Positions 51,550 to 63,496 of a stretch of 64,000 bases of DNA are shown piece after piece. The DNA comes from Thuidium tamariscinum (Eukaryota; Streptophyta; Bryopsida; Hypnales; Thuidiaceae), in the NCBI GenBank assembly GCA_947034885.2, contig OX344752.2, positions 25,052,386 through 25,116,385 of the forward strand, in the 5' to 3' direction. Within the stretch, counting starts at the first letter, position 1. Each line of letters starts with the position of its first letter. The position numbers were made by a program, and so were the translations under genes. The notes beneath the pieces are model-generated. The model searched no databases. It saw only the letters and a list, made by a program, of their open reading frames with translations, and was not told where the DNA came from.

Positions 51550-53248
51550 GATACTTACAACGTAGATATCTATAACCTCAGAAAGGTCTATATTTTAAAC
51601 TCTAAGGCTTATAGGCTCATAAATTCTACTTTAACATGTTGGCACTATCCATAGCCCTCTAAAAGCTCCAAATTTTTTCTAATGATGTAAATTTGATAGA
51701 ACTAACAATCTTAATAAAAAAATCTATTTTTTTTATATACCAAAGGACATATTTTAACAAGATCAAGCGTTCATTGAGTACTTTTCTTCTAAAAAATGGT
51801 AAAATGGGCTATTGCTAATAATGTTCTAAGTAGTGAGATTATAGCTGTATATACTTTTGAATAGACTTATAATTATATTGTACAATAGAGCTCAATAAAG
51901 ACACAGACTATCCATTGCACCATTCAAAAAAATTGCATCATGTAAAAAGATACTTCACATTCTTCGTTGTGCATGGTCAACATTACACTCTTGAATAGTT
52001 TCAATCAAGCATACTAAATTTGAGTTTCAAAAAAACAAAACCTCATTTTAAATAAAAAATTTTTGGTTGAATTCAAGGCCTTTAAATGATATTACGTAAT
52101 TTGCTAAAAGCTAAAGTCCCAAATTCAATTCCATAGCTGGTGTGTAGGGAACTATCTACTCAAAAGAAACAACCCCATCTAAATGGACAATTTAAGGTAG
52201 GAGTGTTAGTAGAAAAATCAAATAGAAAATCAAATTAGAAAATTTAAGGTGGTTGAAATTGGAAAAATTAAATGTTTGGAATCTAGTTGACACCATGTAG
52301 TGATATAAAGATATATGGAGGATATATGAACATATGGTTACATAGGTATAAATATAAGTAAAAGGATCCCATATCATTTGTTGTAAGTGAAGAATGATAA
52401 GGAATAACATATGATCTTTGAAGTAGAGTTTCTAGTTACAAGGAAAACCTCTAAACCATTGAAAGCATATTGTAATCCTTGAAAAATAAAATCTCTGGTT
52501 TTGAGGTGAATCCTTCAAAAAATAGTGTATTTTAGTACTGTAGTGAAACATTGAAAGTGTTGGGTGACTAATGTAAGAATTGCAAGCATTGACTAGAAAA
52601 TTACTTGCATTTGAGATGATGAGCTTGTATTAGAAAATGCTTGCTCTATAAGTTATTGATCTTTGCACATTCATCCAACATCCTAGTTTGTAACTCAATA
52701 AAGATACTTACACCTTCTTCACTGCATTCTCAATCTTTATAGAATAGGTTTGTGGTGCTCCAGCATTGGTTGTTGAAAGTTCAGTAATAGTTGACTCCTA
52801 ATTTACTATTGAACTTCTCATTCTTCACAGAAATTTCATTTTTGAAGAAGATGTAGTCCTAATATGTACCCAAATATTTTGCATTTGAATCAAATCGCTG
52901 GATACATTTCAGAAGAAAAGTCTGGACAAGAAGTCCATGAGGGCGGACTTGGAATTTGAGTGGCAATAGGCTGGTTCGCCTTATAACTTAGTTGCGCATA
53001 CCTTACTCGCCCACGTTCACGGAGGAAGATGTTCGGAGGGCCTGATTCCTATTAAAAAATCGCTCTGGAATGGAAACGGAAGCGAGAATTCTGACTTATG
53101 ATCACATTCAACTGATTTCAGAGATGCGCAGATGATTGTGTAGAGCATCAGAGATCTAGACTGGAGAATTCCAGACCTTTACGAGAACGAAGCAGAAACG
53201 AGGAACCCACAATTTCGTCGCCACAATCTTTCTTATACTGCTGCAAGG
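51550..53248. other. AT-rich spacer, then the 5' flank of the O-methyltransferase gene
   Basis: AT-rich DNA with no feature runs to about 52900. From there GC content rises and the sequence has promoter or leader character. I see no convincing TATA box. The near-palindrome CTGGAGAATTCCAG lies at about 53161-53175. Confidence 0.45.
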
Positions 53249-55846
53249 ATGAGTGCGGTGTTAGCTCGCCCAGTGCTTGCATTGCACCTGCTCTCTACAA
53301 ATCTCAAGTTCAAGCGGTGCAGGGTTTCCGTTCTTAGTGCTCGCCATGTCCATCCTGTCAGATTGCTCTGCAGTCTCGACCACAATAATGCCATCAAGTC
53401 TACAGCCAACCTTGACCTTGGTGTGGGCAAGCACTTGGCTCTCACGGACCAGGTCTACAGCTACATTTTACGTCATACACGGGAACCGCTGGTACGGTTA
53501 CAATCTCACCTCTCTGTTTTGGGAACCCTAATATTAAGGTGTCATTCTTCACTAGATTGAGTTGTGAAGCCTTCAGTGGAAAACCATGATATGATGGAGT
53601 GTTATGTCAGAGAGGGGTACCAGTATTGAGTTCCAATCTGATTAGCTTACAGAATTCGATGCTCTGTCATTGTTGTGAGGGTTTGGATTGGAATTTCTCA
53701 CCTGGCAGTTGTGAGATAATTCTCTGGGCAGCATTCTCACTCTCCTGCCACAATTCATTACGGAACTCTAGATTGTGGGAATGAATGAGATGGCCGACGA
53801 ATGTTTTGTAGATCTTACAAGAGCTGCGGGAGGAGATGGCTGAGTCGCCTGGCAGTAATATGCAGGTGTGTTCGTGATTTCGTGGTTTGTGATCCCTGCA
53901 TTGAGTCTGACGATCCCTGTTAGATTACTGAGTTTAGGGTTTTAGGGATTTAGGTACTTAGGGTTTAATGTTTTGATACTTGATTTGATACTGGCCAGTG
54001 TTTGTCATTTTGTAGATTCTCTCCTGCTATTATTCTTATTTTAATTCGAGGCTTGTTTTCGTCCTTTTAACATGTATGGATCTTAACTGTTGCTGAAGGC
54101 AGAACGCACAGAAGAGTGACATTGAAAATCGTTTTGAATTTTCTTTCACAGATTCCGCCAGATCAAGGACAATTTCTGGCACTTCTTGTGCAACTAATAG
54201 GAGCAAGACGGTGCATTGAAGTTGGTGTGTTTCATGTACGAAACGTATTCTTTCTTGTGTCCCATTCTACTTAAGCAATAATAGAGTGCCACGTCTGCTC
54301 GAGTGAGTCCTCTGTACTACTCCTGTCTGGCTTTCTATTTTTGGAGGTGATGTTGTCCGCATACCCCTCTCGTGTTAGGGAGGCCATTCGCATGTTCCGC
54401 TTCGGTTTTGAAATCCAATTCCGTGCTGAGAATCATTAGGCAAGTCGTGAATGGCTGTGCAGGGGTACTCTTCTCTGGCTGTAGCTTTGGTGCTTCCAGA
54501 AGGAGGGCGGCTGGTAGCCTGTGATAGAGATGAAAGGTCTTTAGCCGTAGCAAACGAGTACTACAGACGTGCAGGTGTTTCACACAAGGTATGTAGTCTG
54601 TTACAATCTGGCTCATTTTGTTCTTTTTGCTGCGACTTGTTTCCGCTACGACTTGTTCATCAATTAAGAATTGGCTACTTCCCAAGTGTTGATGACTATC
54701 AGTGATGGGTCGAGACCAGGTGGATATCAGGCATGGCTTAGCAGTAGATTCACTGAATGACCTTCTGCAAAACGGTGAAGCTGGCAGGTGTTGCAACTAC
54801 CTCCTTTCTTTCCGGGAACATCTATATTTTGATCTCAATTATGAAAAAAATGCTATCATTTCACTTTACACTGGTATTCTCATTCAAAGCAGAACAACAG
54901 CGGTATGATTTTCTCTTCTTTACGGGGTTATATTATTTCCAGCAGCATACCTACCTTTTGTCCCGTAAATGTCACTGTTTCCATTTGAACGCGTCCTTAT
55001 CCTCTCTTTGTGGAGTGTATACGCAGCTATGACTATGCATTTCTAGATGCAGATAAGATGATGTATCGTGAGTACTACGAACTCTTACTGCAGCTGGTAA
55101 GATTCCCGTGATTTTCCTGGTTCAATCTGCAAGTGGTTTAATTTTGTCTGTTGAGGTTCTTTTGTAACAGTGCTGAATTTTAGTGGTGACCTCCTCCATC
55201 TCGCTGTAAGAAATTGCGTATCCTTAACATGCTAGAGTATCTTTGTGGGTCTTCTTTCTCAAGTTCATCAGGGAGTTCTTGACATGATAGGTGTTGGCTG
55301 TATTTCTGTGCTCGGGTGTTCTGTCATTGCAGGTCAAACCCAATGGATTAATAGTCATTGATAACACGCTTTGGTATGGGAGAACCGCAGATCCCTTGGT
55401 ATGTGCACTTCACTGCTCCACTTCCAGCTTTCCTTGCGTATTTTTGCGTATGTGTGTCTTCTTCCAGCAAGTCAAGGACACCTTTAGAACGTACGGTTCA
55501 AAAGAGCGTTTTACGAAATATTGTGTGGGCTTTGATGGTGGGCATGCATGATTTTTTCCTCCCAGGTGAACGACAAGAGAACTAAATTTCTTCGCGAATT
55601 CAACAAGTTCTTAGCAGTGGATGACAGAATAAATGTCTCCATGGTTAGTATCTCGCATCTTTATGCTGAAATTTGTGTTTTTCCTGTTTTGATGCATTCT
55701 CACTGCCAGTAGATTTTTTTTAGGTTTGTGTGGTCGTCTTCTTGGTTTGAATTCTTTTCTGGGGTTTGTTTTCAATACATCGTACTGAGTTTAGTGTACT
55801 GCAGGTACCGATTGGTGATGGCATGACCCTCTGCAGGAAGCAGTAG
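53249..55846 (+). CDS. Caffeoyl-CoA O-methyltransferase-like (class I, family 3) O-methyltransferase, probably plastid-targeted
   Basis: Nine exons join in frame: 53249-53491, 53812-53865, 54152-54235, 54463-54588, 54720-54787, 55027-55096, 55333-55398, 55566-55643 and 55805-55846 (276 aa, all GT-AG). Residues 1 to about 50 are rich in Ser, Arg, Leu and His without acidic residues until SLDHNN, like a plastid transit peptide. The catalytic fold follows. [12 protein letters not shown] leads into the SAM-binding [17 protein letters not shown], then VACDRDE. The cation site is [13 protein letters not shown] with [11 protein letters not shown]. The closing [12 protein letters not shown] is typical of the family. 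Such enzymes transfer methyl groups from S-adenosylmethionine to catechol-type hydroxyls with a divalent cation. The sequence is nearest to the plant plastid subgroup rather than the lignin CCoAOMT proper, so the substrate is unknown. A His replaces the usual Thr in GVYTGYS. Intron 1 carries repeated TTTAGGGTTT telo-box-like motifs near 53935-53965. Confidence 0.92.
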
Positions 55847-57829
55847 TGCCTAGCTTGGGTGCTGGCTTGAACTAGTGACGAACTGAGGTCCTACATCTCA
55901 ATATTGACTGCAGTTTCTGCAACACAGAGCCCACGTTGATTGACAGAGATGTCTATATTAGTGCCCTACGATAAGGTAACATGGCAATCTTTCATTTCTT
56001 TTATATCTCTTGATAGATATTGCTGAAACTACGAAGATGTGAAGTGTGATGGTAGAGGAGAACGATCGTATTGTTGGAATGCACCAATCATGTTTTCAGG
56101 AATTAGAGTGTTCGATAGGTCTGGATTCTTCGAAAACAACTGTTTAGAATTGTCATCAGGGTTTTTGTGGTTTGTGGGACTATTCGGGGCTGAGAATCAC
56201 TAGAGGTGCCACCAAGTGTGCAGTGACATCAAATGAGTACCCTATATTCTCAGAGCATGGTGTCAGGGTACTCATTTGATGTGACTGAAGGATTGTCGAC
56301 AAATGCTTAGCGACAGTAGGGACTTGAGTGTCATGGCCAGCTTTCCTAGGACTGTTCTCTGTGAGGTTGGTTTACAACTGAGTTGCATCAAACTAAGTCT
56401 TCTTTAGCAACAAGCATGGATCTAGTTGGCTAGGGCTTGTATAGGAGCATTCAAAGTAAACATGTGAGGATTAAGAAGCCATTTGGGCTGATGAGTCCAC
56501 TTTTGAGGCTGGCAAGGATTCATATGTAAGAAATTATTGTTTGGCAAAAGAAAGTCAAATGAATTGCTTGCAGTGACATTCTAAGTTAATATGGTTTGGG
56601 GAGCATTTGAAGCCACCAAAAAACTCCTTATGATATTCTCTTGCTTGCAATGTTGTTGCTACCACCACTTCGAACTTGAAGTACCCTAAATCTGATATTA
56701 GCGTACTTCAAAACCACCCTTAGAACACACCCTTAGAACATAGCACCACCACCACCCCACTTGTATAAAGAGGTTGTCATCTCTCCTTGCTTGACACTAA
56801 TCCATGAAGCACTCAAATCTCAAATGTACATAACTCATTAGACTACTTTGAATGTAATACTAAGTTAAGGAAAATTAAATTTCAACTAAATTTTTAAATT
56901 AAATTTTATAGTCTTGTTCATGTGGTGGGTCTACTAATGTAGTAGCCTTGTCTTTTTTATGATTTTCGCCTATGTGGTAGTTTATAAATTTGAATTTTTG
57001 AATATTGAAAATTTTATTAAATCGTGAAAGAAAATCAATAGAGTTGTGTTGATTATTTGTTTGAATCAAGATGTCTTAATTCCTAAGCGCCGGCAACGTC
57101 ATTTTGTGGCTTACGAATGACTTCTCCACGCCAGCTGAAGCTTGACAGTAGTTATTTCATCCATTTTTTTTTTCAATGACCTTTTGTGTTGAGTTACAAA
57201 GAGTGTCCAAGTGAATTTTTAGTGTAATTGATATTTTTTTTCATGTAGTTGAGAAGTAATTAAGAAAAACGGATGGTAAAATTTGTCATTTTAGTGTATT
57301 TTGAGAAATTGAGTAAATCTGAAATTTCTCCTTGAAAACGACATTTTTTGAATTTGAGCCCAACTAATGAAATGGAGGTCCTATACTCTAGTTTCTTCTC
57401 CAATTGAAATTTTGGAAAAATTCGTAAAACTGAATATTTTATTGCAATTTGAACTTTGGCTGTATTTTTAATGTCCACTGCATTCTAATTAAAGATTTAC
57501 ACGGCAAATTAGTTTACATCATGATGATTTCCACTGTATTTTTCACACATGGTGAAATTTTCAGATTTTTTGAGAATTTTTTCTATTTTCTATGATTTTT
57601 TCTTTGGTTTCTCTTCAAAAAAATTTAGAAAATACAATTTTCCTCAAAAAAATCTGAAATTTCTGTGAAGTACAAAGGACATGCAGTTTCATTTCTGAAA
57701 AATAAAAATAAAAATTTCCATACACATTTGGTTACAAAATGGTAACAAATTGAGTGACAGAGACTGCAGCATGAAACCAATGGTCACAGGCCCGGCGTTT
57801 CAGGGTTAACCAACAAATAAAACCAATAT
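55847..57829. other. 3' flank of the O-methyltransferase gene and AT-rich spacer
   Basis: Moderate GC continues to about 56600, including a hairpin listed separately, then the AT-rich background resumes. The 72-codon minus-strand frame at 57260-57478 is not recognisable. No gene is supported. Confidence 0.45.
56222..56286. repeat. Compact near-perfect hairpin, 22 bp arms
   Basis: The arm 56222-56243 (starting AGTGACATCAAATGAG) pairs with 56265-56286 (ending CATTTGATGTGACT) at 21 of 22 positions, with a 21-base loop. It sits about 375 bases past the O-methyltransferase stop codon. It could be a small MITE, a 3'-UTR structure or a microRNA-like precursor. The sequence alone does not decide between them. 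Confidence 0.75.
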
Positions 57830-58246
57830 ATATCAGTTCATTCTTGTTGTTATAGACAATGTTTTTTTGTGTAGTGACTACACTCCCAACTTCAAACTAA
57901 AACTCTTCATAACTTCTATCTCATTAATCAAAATGGAATGATTTAAAGCTTCTCATGTATATATGAATTTAGAGAATCAATTTCAAATATATATATTTTT
58001 TAAATGATTTTCAAAGAAGTTTTGTGAGTTGCCTAGGTTGTCCACTAAATGATGAAAATGATGTATCAACAATAACTTTTTAACCATGTAGTTAAAAGTT
58101 ATGAAAATTGCTTCACCTTATACCTAGTTCTTTGGTGCATGTTGTAAGAAAATTTCAAAGAAAAAAAAAAGAAATGTTCTATTCATAGTGAGTTGTCCAA
58201 AATCACTATGTTGCCAAAAAATGATGTTTGGACCTTTAAGGATTAA
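57830..58246 (-). mobile_element. Degenerate TTAA-family element, minus orientation
   Basis: Reading the minus strand from 58246: TTAATCCTTAAAGGTCCA, then CATTTTTTGGCAACATAGTG, then ATGGTTAAAAAGTTATTG and TTAAATCATTCCATTTTGAT. This is the same order as copy 2 at 12615. The far terminus is not identifiable. A TTAA occurs at 57806, but without the CCC end. Confidence 0.55.
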
Positions 58247-59610
58247 TGTGTTGGTGGTAAGAAAGCTTTGTAAACATTTGGACGTCCTTATGTTCTCTTA
58301 ATTCATCCCCTAACATTGGAAATTCAAACAATAGCAAGGAATATTTCTTATTTTCAAAATATTCAATTGCTCAACAAACTTTGTGCTTTACAGTACCACA
58401 CCTAAAGAAAACCTATATCCAATCATAAATAAATCCAAAGTAGATAGGAGTTACAAGAAGTAAGCAATCATCCATCTATGTAGAATGTGTCACTTTTGGA
58501 TGTTTCTATGCTCTCTTTGGTGTTAGTCTAATGTCCATAGTAGGTGCACTTACATAGTTGTTTTAAAAAATTTGTTAAATGTTCATACAAGTTGAAAAAA
58601 ATTTGAGACCAATTTTGTTGATCTTCTTAACTATTTTGTAACAAATGTACAAATTTTATTTTGCAACTACCCCCCTACTAATCTTGAATAAGTATCACAT
58701 TTCAGTATTTCTACCTTCATAATATTGTTTGTTAGGTACCCTCCTAGGAAATATAATGTAATCCTAAACACCTTGGCTGCAATTGAGTTATAATTTTGCA
58801 GCTAGTCTTGCGGTAACAAGTAGCAGACTTAATAATTTTATAATTACTTTTCTAAAAGTACAAGTGGCAATGTTGAGAGGCTCTATTTTGAAGGAAGAGC
58901 AAAAAAGTAGGAGGTCCATAAACCAAGTATCTAAGGACTAGAACTAAATTTTGGGGAAACAAACCATCTTGAAATATTTTTCAATAAATTTTCTTGAAAA
59001 GTAAGTAAAATAGGTATCTAACTGAAAATTGTTTCATATTTTTTGGAGCTTTGTAGAATAAATTACCAATTTTTGAAGTTGAAAAAAAGTGATCATTCAT
59101 GGTCATCAAAAAAAGATCATCTCTTGAAATGTGCAAATTTGGTACACTTGAAGACAACAAAATGTAACTGTGAGTACTGTTTGCTTTTAATGCCTTATCG
59201 GAGTTCGAGCCGCCTTCCTTACCATCTCAGCGTTGGTAAAGTATGTTATGTTAAAGAATAAGTTCAACTCAAATAAAATATACTAATGCTAACAGCACGT
59301 GAAACATACTTTCAAAGATGATCTTACTGAAAAATGTCTGCAATGTACAGCTTTTGTTTGGTAGAAAATCACCATTCCAAACTAAAATCTCCCACGAATG
59401 TAATAACTGTCCCGCAATCTACACCAGCAACTGCTACTAAACTTAATTCGGTGCACAAATCTCCCAACTCCCAACTGCGCAACTCTTTCTCTACATCCTC
59501 TTCCGCAAGTAAACGAGCTTCAATGGCAATATCGTACAAATTTGGAAACACACACTGCCGAGCAGCTCAAATTGAATGGAGTGATCGTTGAATGTTGACG
59601 CTGCACGAAT
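58247..59610. other. AT-rich spacer and 3' flank of the minus-strand thylakoid protein gene
   Basis: The stretch 58970-59040 (TTGAAATATTTTTCAATAAATTTTC, then GGTATCTAAC) resembles 37740-37800 and is probably a fragment of that MITE family. From 59160 GC content rises toward the gene at 59611. Overlapping frames at 59334-59591 are not recognisable. Confidence 0.4.
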
Positions 59611-60868
59611 TTACTTTCCCACATTGGGAATGGCAGCGTTGGACGCCAACCCTTCCTTAATCCCATCCGCCTTGTCTTGAGCGGTGGCCACCACATCATT
59701 GGCCAAGCCCTGAGCACAAATAATACCCACATTCTCATAAACACGGAGTAAATGAAAAGGCCAAGACTAGATTCGACAGAAAAGACATGCTGTCAATAAC
59801 GCAAGAGAAATCCAAAATGTCTATCAGTCTATAAAAAGTGTGACGAAATCTAGAGTCAATGTCCAGTGGTGATAAAAAAGAATTGAGATTTTGACGGAGA
59901 GGACATTTGTTCAACTTCAATTTTTTGGATCTCTTCCGTGAAAATCGTTCCATGGACGAGGAATTTCTACTTAAGCCATAGACGTGGACAGGAAAAGCCT
60001 GGAGGCACTGGGTACCTTGCCCAAGCCCCAGATTCCGTCGATCCGGCGCTGCGTCTTCTTCACATTAGAAGCGAACTTGTCGCGGGCCCCCGACACTTGG
60101 GCGCTCGTGGCATCTTGCAGCTCCGGAATGGCGCCACTTCCCGCCCTGCACATTGCAATGGAAGTCCACGTGGTTAGATGTGTGAAAAAGAGCCTTGTTG
60201 CAAAGCGCACCTATCAACTATGGCGAAGGCTTGCGGAGAAAGTAAAGATCGAGAGAGCTCATGGATGGACGCTCACTTTTGGGAGAATCGGTCAACGTCC
60301 TCAGCGGCCGTGCCATTGCCGAAGCCTCGCTCGGGGCCGAAGCGCTGTGGCGAGTCGTTCTTGATCAATTCGTCGGCGCTCTGCAGCAATTCGTCTGCCT
60401 TGCGCGCTGTGCGCTCCGCTCCCGTTCCTCCAGGCCCTGAAGCCGCGAAAGCCGATCCGGCGATAGTGATGGCCAACCCAGCTGCCAGCACGGAGCTCAT
60501 CACCTGCCTCACTGAAGAACCCTCTTCCTGAAAAAGTTCCACCAAATAGTTCAAACCACTGAAAGATTGCACGATGTACGTACTTGCATCATCACTTGGC
60601 AAACTGACTGCATGAATCGTAACCTGCAATGCATGACCCATATATTGGTTTAATTCAAAGATGAATTAATGGGGAAATTCTCTACCAACAAACTGACCTT
60701 CGAGGAGTTGGCCGTCACCGCCACAACGCGACCACTCTTGGCGTGGACGTTGCGGAGTGGAGCGAACTGAGCCTGCGATGAGCCGAAAGCTGCCGACGAT
60801 GACAACTTGATGGCAGCTGCTGGAGCTGCAACAATGGACGCGGACGCCATAGCTACCGTCGCTGCCAT
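59611..60868 (-). CDS. Thylakoid-targeted protein of unknown function, paralogue A
   Basis: Four exons on the minus strand: 60698-60868, 60277-60527, 60016-60145 and 59611-59709 (216 aa, all GT-AG, frames consistent). The start MAATVAMASASIV is chosen because the paralogue at 63497 begins the same way. Residues 1-57 are Ala/Ser/Val-rich with basic residues and no acids, a chloroplast transit peptide by composition. Residues 66-85 (VMSSVLAAGLAITIAGSAFA) form a hydrophobic segment ending in Ala-Phe-Ala, like a thylakoid lumen signal with its processing site. There is no twin arginine, so Sec-type import is the inference. The mature part of about 131 residues is helical and charged (ERTARKADELLQSADELIKN, RDKFASNVKKTQRRIDGIWG), ending AAIPNVGK. 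I do not recognise the family. An internal membrane anchor instead of a cleaved signal is possible. Confidence 0.85.
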
Positions 60869-61015
60869 CCTGATCCAATTGCTCGTCAGAAAAACTAGAA
60901 ACTGATCGAAGACTGGAAACTGCCACAAGCAGAAGAGAAGAAACGGGCTTGATCGATGCTTGTCAAGGAGGTGAGAAGGAATGATTCATGATCAGGACTT
61001 ACGGTGCAGCTCGTG

Positions 61016-61115
61016 TTTATATACTGGTGCAAGGAAAGCAAAAGTGCAGCCAAGGTGGAATTTTGAACCGCTGGAAGGCTCTGCATGTGCGTAGCCAATC
61101 ATTGATTCCCACGTA
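61016..61115 (-). promoter_or_regulatory. Promoter of thylakoid protein paralogue A: TATA box and conserved ACGTGG block
   Basis: On the minus strand a TATATAAA box (61016-61023) lies about 150 bases before the start codon, in the phrase CACCAGTATATAAAC. A block at 61095-61115 (TACGTGGGAATCAATG...) lies 72 bases further upstream. Both are repeated at the same spacing in front of the paralogue at 63497. The ACGTGG core resembles G-box or ABRE sites bound by bZIP factors. Confidence 0.75.
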
Positions 61116-61319
61116 GCGCTGAGCTTTTTGAGTTCTGGAGAGGAGAGACACGGCGAGTTTTTCAGCCACTTGGCGTGTCAGTTTGAGCTCCACGCACTGC
61201 GCTTGCTCACCCGAGTACCTGACCCTGCTGGTTGGCACTCTCGCCTCCACAATGTGCAGCTCCGAAGGCGGTGATGCATGTTTCTGCTGAATATCTTCAG
61301 TCATTCATTCGATGCAAGT

Positions 61320-63060
61320 AATGTTTGGATCGTTTAAAAAAACTAACTAGCCTCCCTTTATCGATCAATTTGATGAAATTGAGGTAAATTGTGAGTTTGT
61401 ACAAGGTTATAAGTTGTTGCAAGTTGAATTTTGAAAAAGGATTTGGATGTCAAAGGAATGATGTGACTTTTACATGCAGCACTGTATTGCCACAATATTG
61501 ACCTTGAAAGGACAGATTAGTGACCGTGGAAATTTGCCCTTTTGGCATTGTGTAAATACTAGGTTAAGTCAAACTATTGTAGAAGACTTTCCCTTTTCAT
61601 GCAAAATTTAGAAGATGAATAGTTGCACTTTTATCCTTCTCCAAATGACTCTCTATCATTCATTGATCAAAAAATGATTGGAATGTCATTTATGGGTTAA
61701 ACATAATCCTTATTATAATTCTCAATTCAAATTCTACATGATAAATATAATTTACATATTAAGGTGATGCCTCATCAAAATGACCTTTCTTTCAACCCAA
61801 TTTACACTTGAATTTTGGAGAACCAACCTAATCGGCTAATCCTCCATGACCTTACAACATTGTATACCAACGAAGTAGGGGCCCTTGGTCATCCTTGAAA
61901 AGAGGACCCCAATAATGAAAAAAATTGTTTATTAAATGGCTCTTCAATCAATCCCAATCCTAAAATTATATTTTATTCTATTAAGGTGGATGTATCTATT
62001 ACTAAACAATGCCCCATTAACAATAAATAGGGTACCCTATTTCCAAGCAAGATTGGAATAGATTTTTGTTTTTTCCTTGAAATGCATATCTTTGTACCTT
62101 CTCAAGGTTTGGACCAGTAATTTAATGACACATAAGTGTGCACAAAAAGTAGGAAACAATGAGTGGAATAGTAATTCTTGAATGATCAAGCCCAACTTTT
62201 GCCTTTCAAAATTCATAGCAATTTCAATTTAAGAAATAAAATTACAAAATTTGCTGCAAACTCCATTGTATTTGTCAATTTACCTTTAAAAATATTTACT
62301 TTGCCTTGCACTATCCTAAATCATGTCTAAAAGCACAATTATTTTGTCAATTATCGTTACATCTACCTTAGAGGGATTATACCTTTCCAACATAGGGAGG
62401 ACCATTGCTTGGTTATAAGGGCAAAGTACCCATTCCCGCACCTGTTCATTGGAATGGACCATAGATTCAACCAATTGTGTCAGTAGACTTTCCTTAATGT
62501 GTTCGCCACGTGTGTAATTAGCTGACACAGTTGAAGGACACATAGGAGAATCTGGTTGGCTGAGTGTTGGTTTTTGCAGGGTTCAGTTTTTGGGGCACCT
62601 AACGGATGGTTTCACAGGTCTACGGAGCCAACACTTTGAAAATTTGTAGAAATTACGTACTGTATCGGAAAAATCTTTTTTTTTTTTAATATTCATGATT
62701 TTTACTCGCTAATACTAGAAAAATATCATTTTTAGAAAACACTGCCTCCAACTATGCTGAATTCCTTATTTGCACGGTTTTGGGTGTTTCCACTGTACAA
62801 TGTTTTGCATTTTATATTGCCATCTGATGAAATTCTGTGGACTTTGTTGAGGTAACTCAGCAAAAGTAGACAAAATCCTAAAAAAAGCATTTGGCCATTA
62901 AGAGGTTTAAGAATTCTATAATGCCACATGAATCTTGAGTGCATGAACAACTGTCACGGTTTAGAGAAAGCAGAGTTCAAAAGGTCACACAGTGTGACAG
63001 GGCGTTACGAACAACCGTGTTCCTGATAAATCCTCTGATACTGATGAAAGATACTGACTG
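61320..63060. other. Spacer between the two divergent paralogues
   Basis: AT-rich DNA separates the two promoter regions. It contains the repeat listed at 62486-62794. A 75-codon minus-strand frame at 62316-62543 (containing GEHIKESLLTQLVESMVHSNEQVREWVL) is more protein-like than the background, but I do not recognise it. It may be a transposon or gene remnant. Confidence 0.4.
62486..62794. repeat. Dispersed repeat R, copy 2
   Basis: It is collinear with 13608-13935 in the same orientation: TTAATGTGTTCGCC, GGACACATAGGAGAATCTG, CAGTTTTTGGGGCACC, TAATACTAGAAAAATATCATT, CACTGCCTCCAACTATGCTG. No inverted ends are seen. Here the repeat lies between the paralogous genes. Confidence 0.65.
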
Positions 63061-63226
63061 CAGTACTGTACAGTAGTGGCATGCACATCGAGAATTCCAC
63101 ATTTTTCAGGCGGTGATGCCAACAAGCAGCATCTGCTGCAAGCGGCACATCGTGGGTCTCGAATTGGCACGCCAAGTGGCCGATTCTCGCTCGGCCCTCT
63201 CCGAAACTCAAAACGCAGACCTACAC

Positions 63227-63329
63227 TACGTGGGAAACAATGACTGGTCGCGAACATGCAGGACCTTCCAACGGTTCAGAATTCCACCTTTACCTTTCCA
63301 CTATTGCTTTCCATGCACCAGTATATAAA
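63227..63329 (+). promoter_or_regulatory. Promoter of thylakoid protein paralogue B: conserved ACGTGG block and TATA box
   Basis: TACGTGGGAAACAATGACTG starts at 63227, and TATATAAA lies at 63322-63329 within CACCAGTATATAAACACAAG. The block-to-TATA distance (75 bases) nearly equals that of the paralogue (72). Between them the phrase CTTCCAACGGTTCAGAATTC also matches. Transcription would start near 63355. Confidence 0.75.
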
Positions 63330-63496
63330 CACAAGCTGCCTCGTGGGCGCTGAATCAGAATCTATTTCTTGTGTCAGCCTAGCTTACAGAATCTGCAGTT
63401 GTATACAAACTTTCTGTTTGCCTTCGTTTTGTTGAGTTCAGAGGATTTCCACCGTCGACCAGGTGTAACTTAGTGGCAAGCAATTCTTAGGTCAGA

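Noticed and set aside
59190-59240. GTTCGAGCC phrase resembling a tRNA T-loop
   Set aside because: No matching acceptor stem, D-arm or anticodon arm can be placed around it.
60178-60531. 117-codon plus-strand frame with Ser/Pro/Ala-rich sequence
   Set aside because: It is antisense to exon 2 and intron 2 of the minus-strand thylakoid gene, whose exons are confirmed by the paralogue.
61017-61304. 95-codon minus-strand frame upstream of paralogue A, similar to a plus-strand frame at 63113-63328 upstream of paralogue B
   Set aside because: The similarity comes from the duplicated promoter. Both frames run into the TATA box and the frame is not preserved throughout, so a conserved regulatory region explains it better than a peptide.
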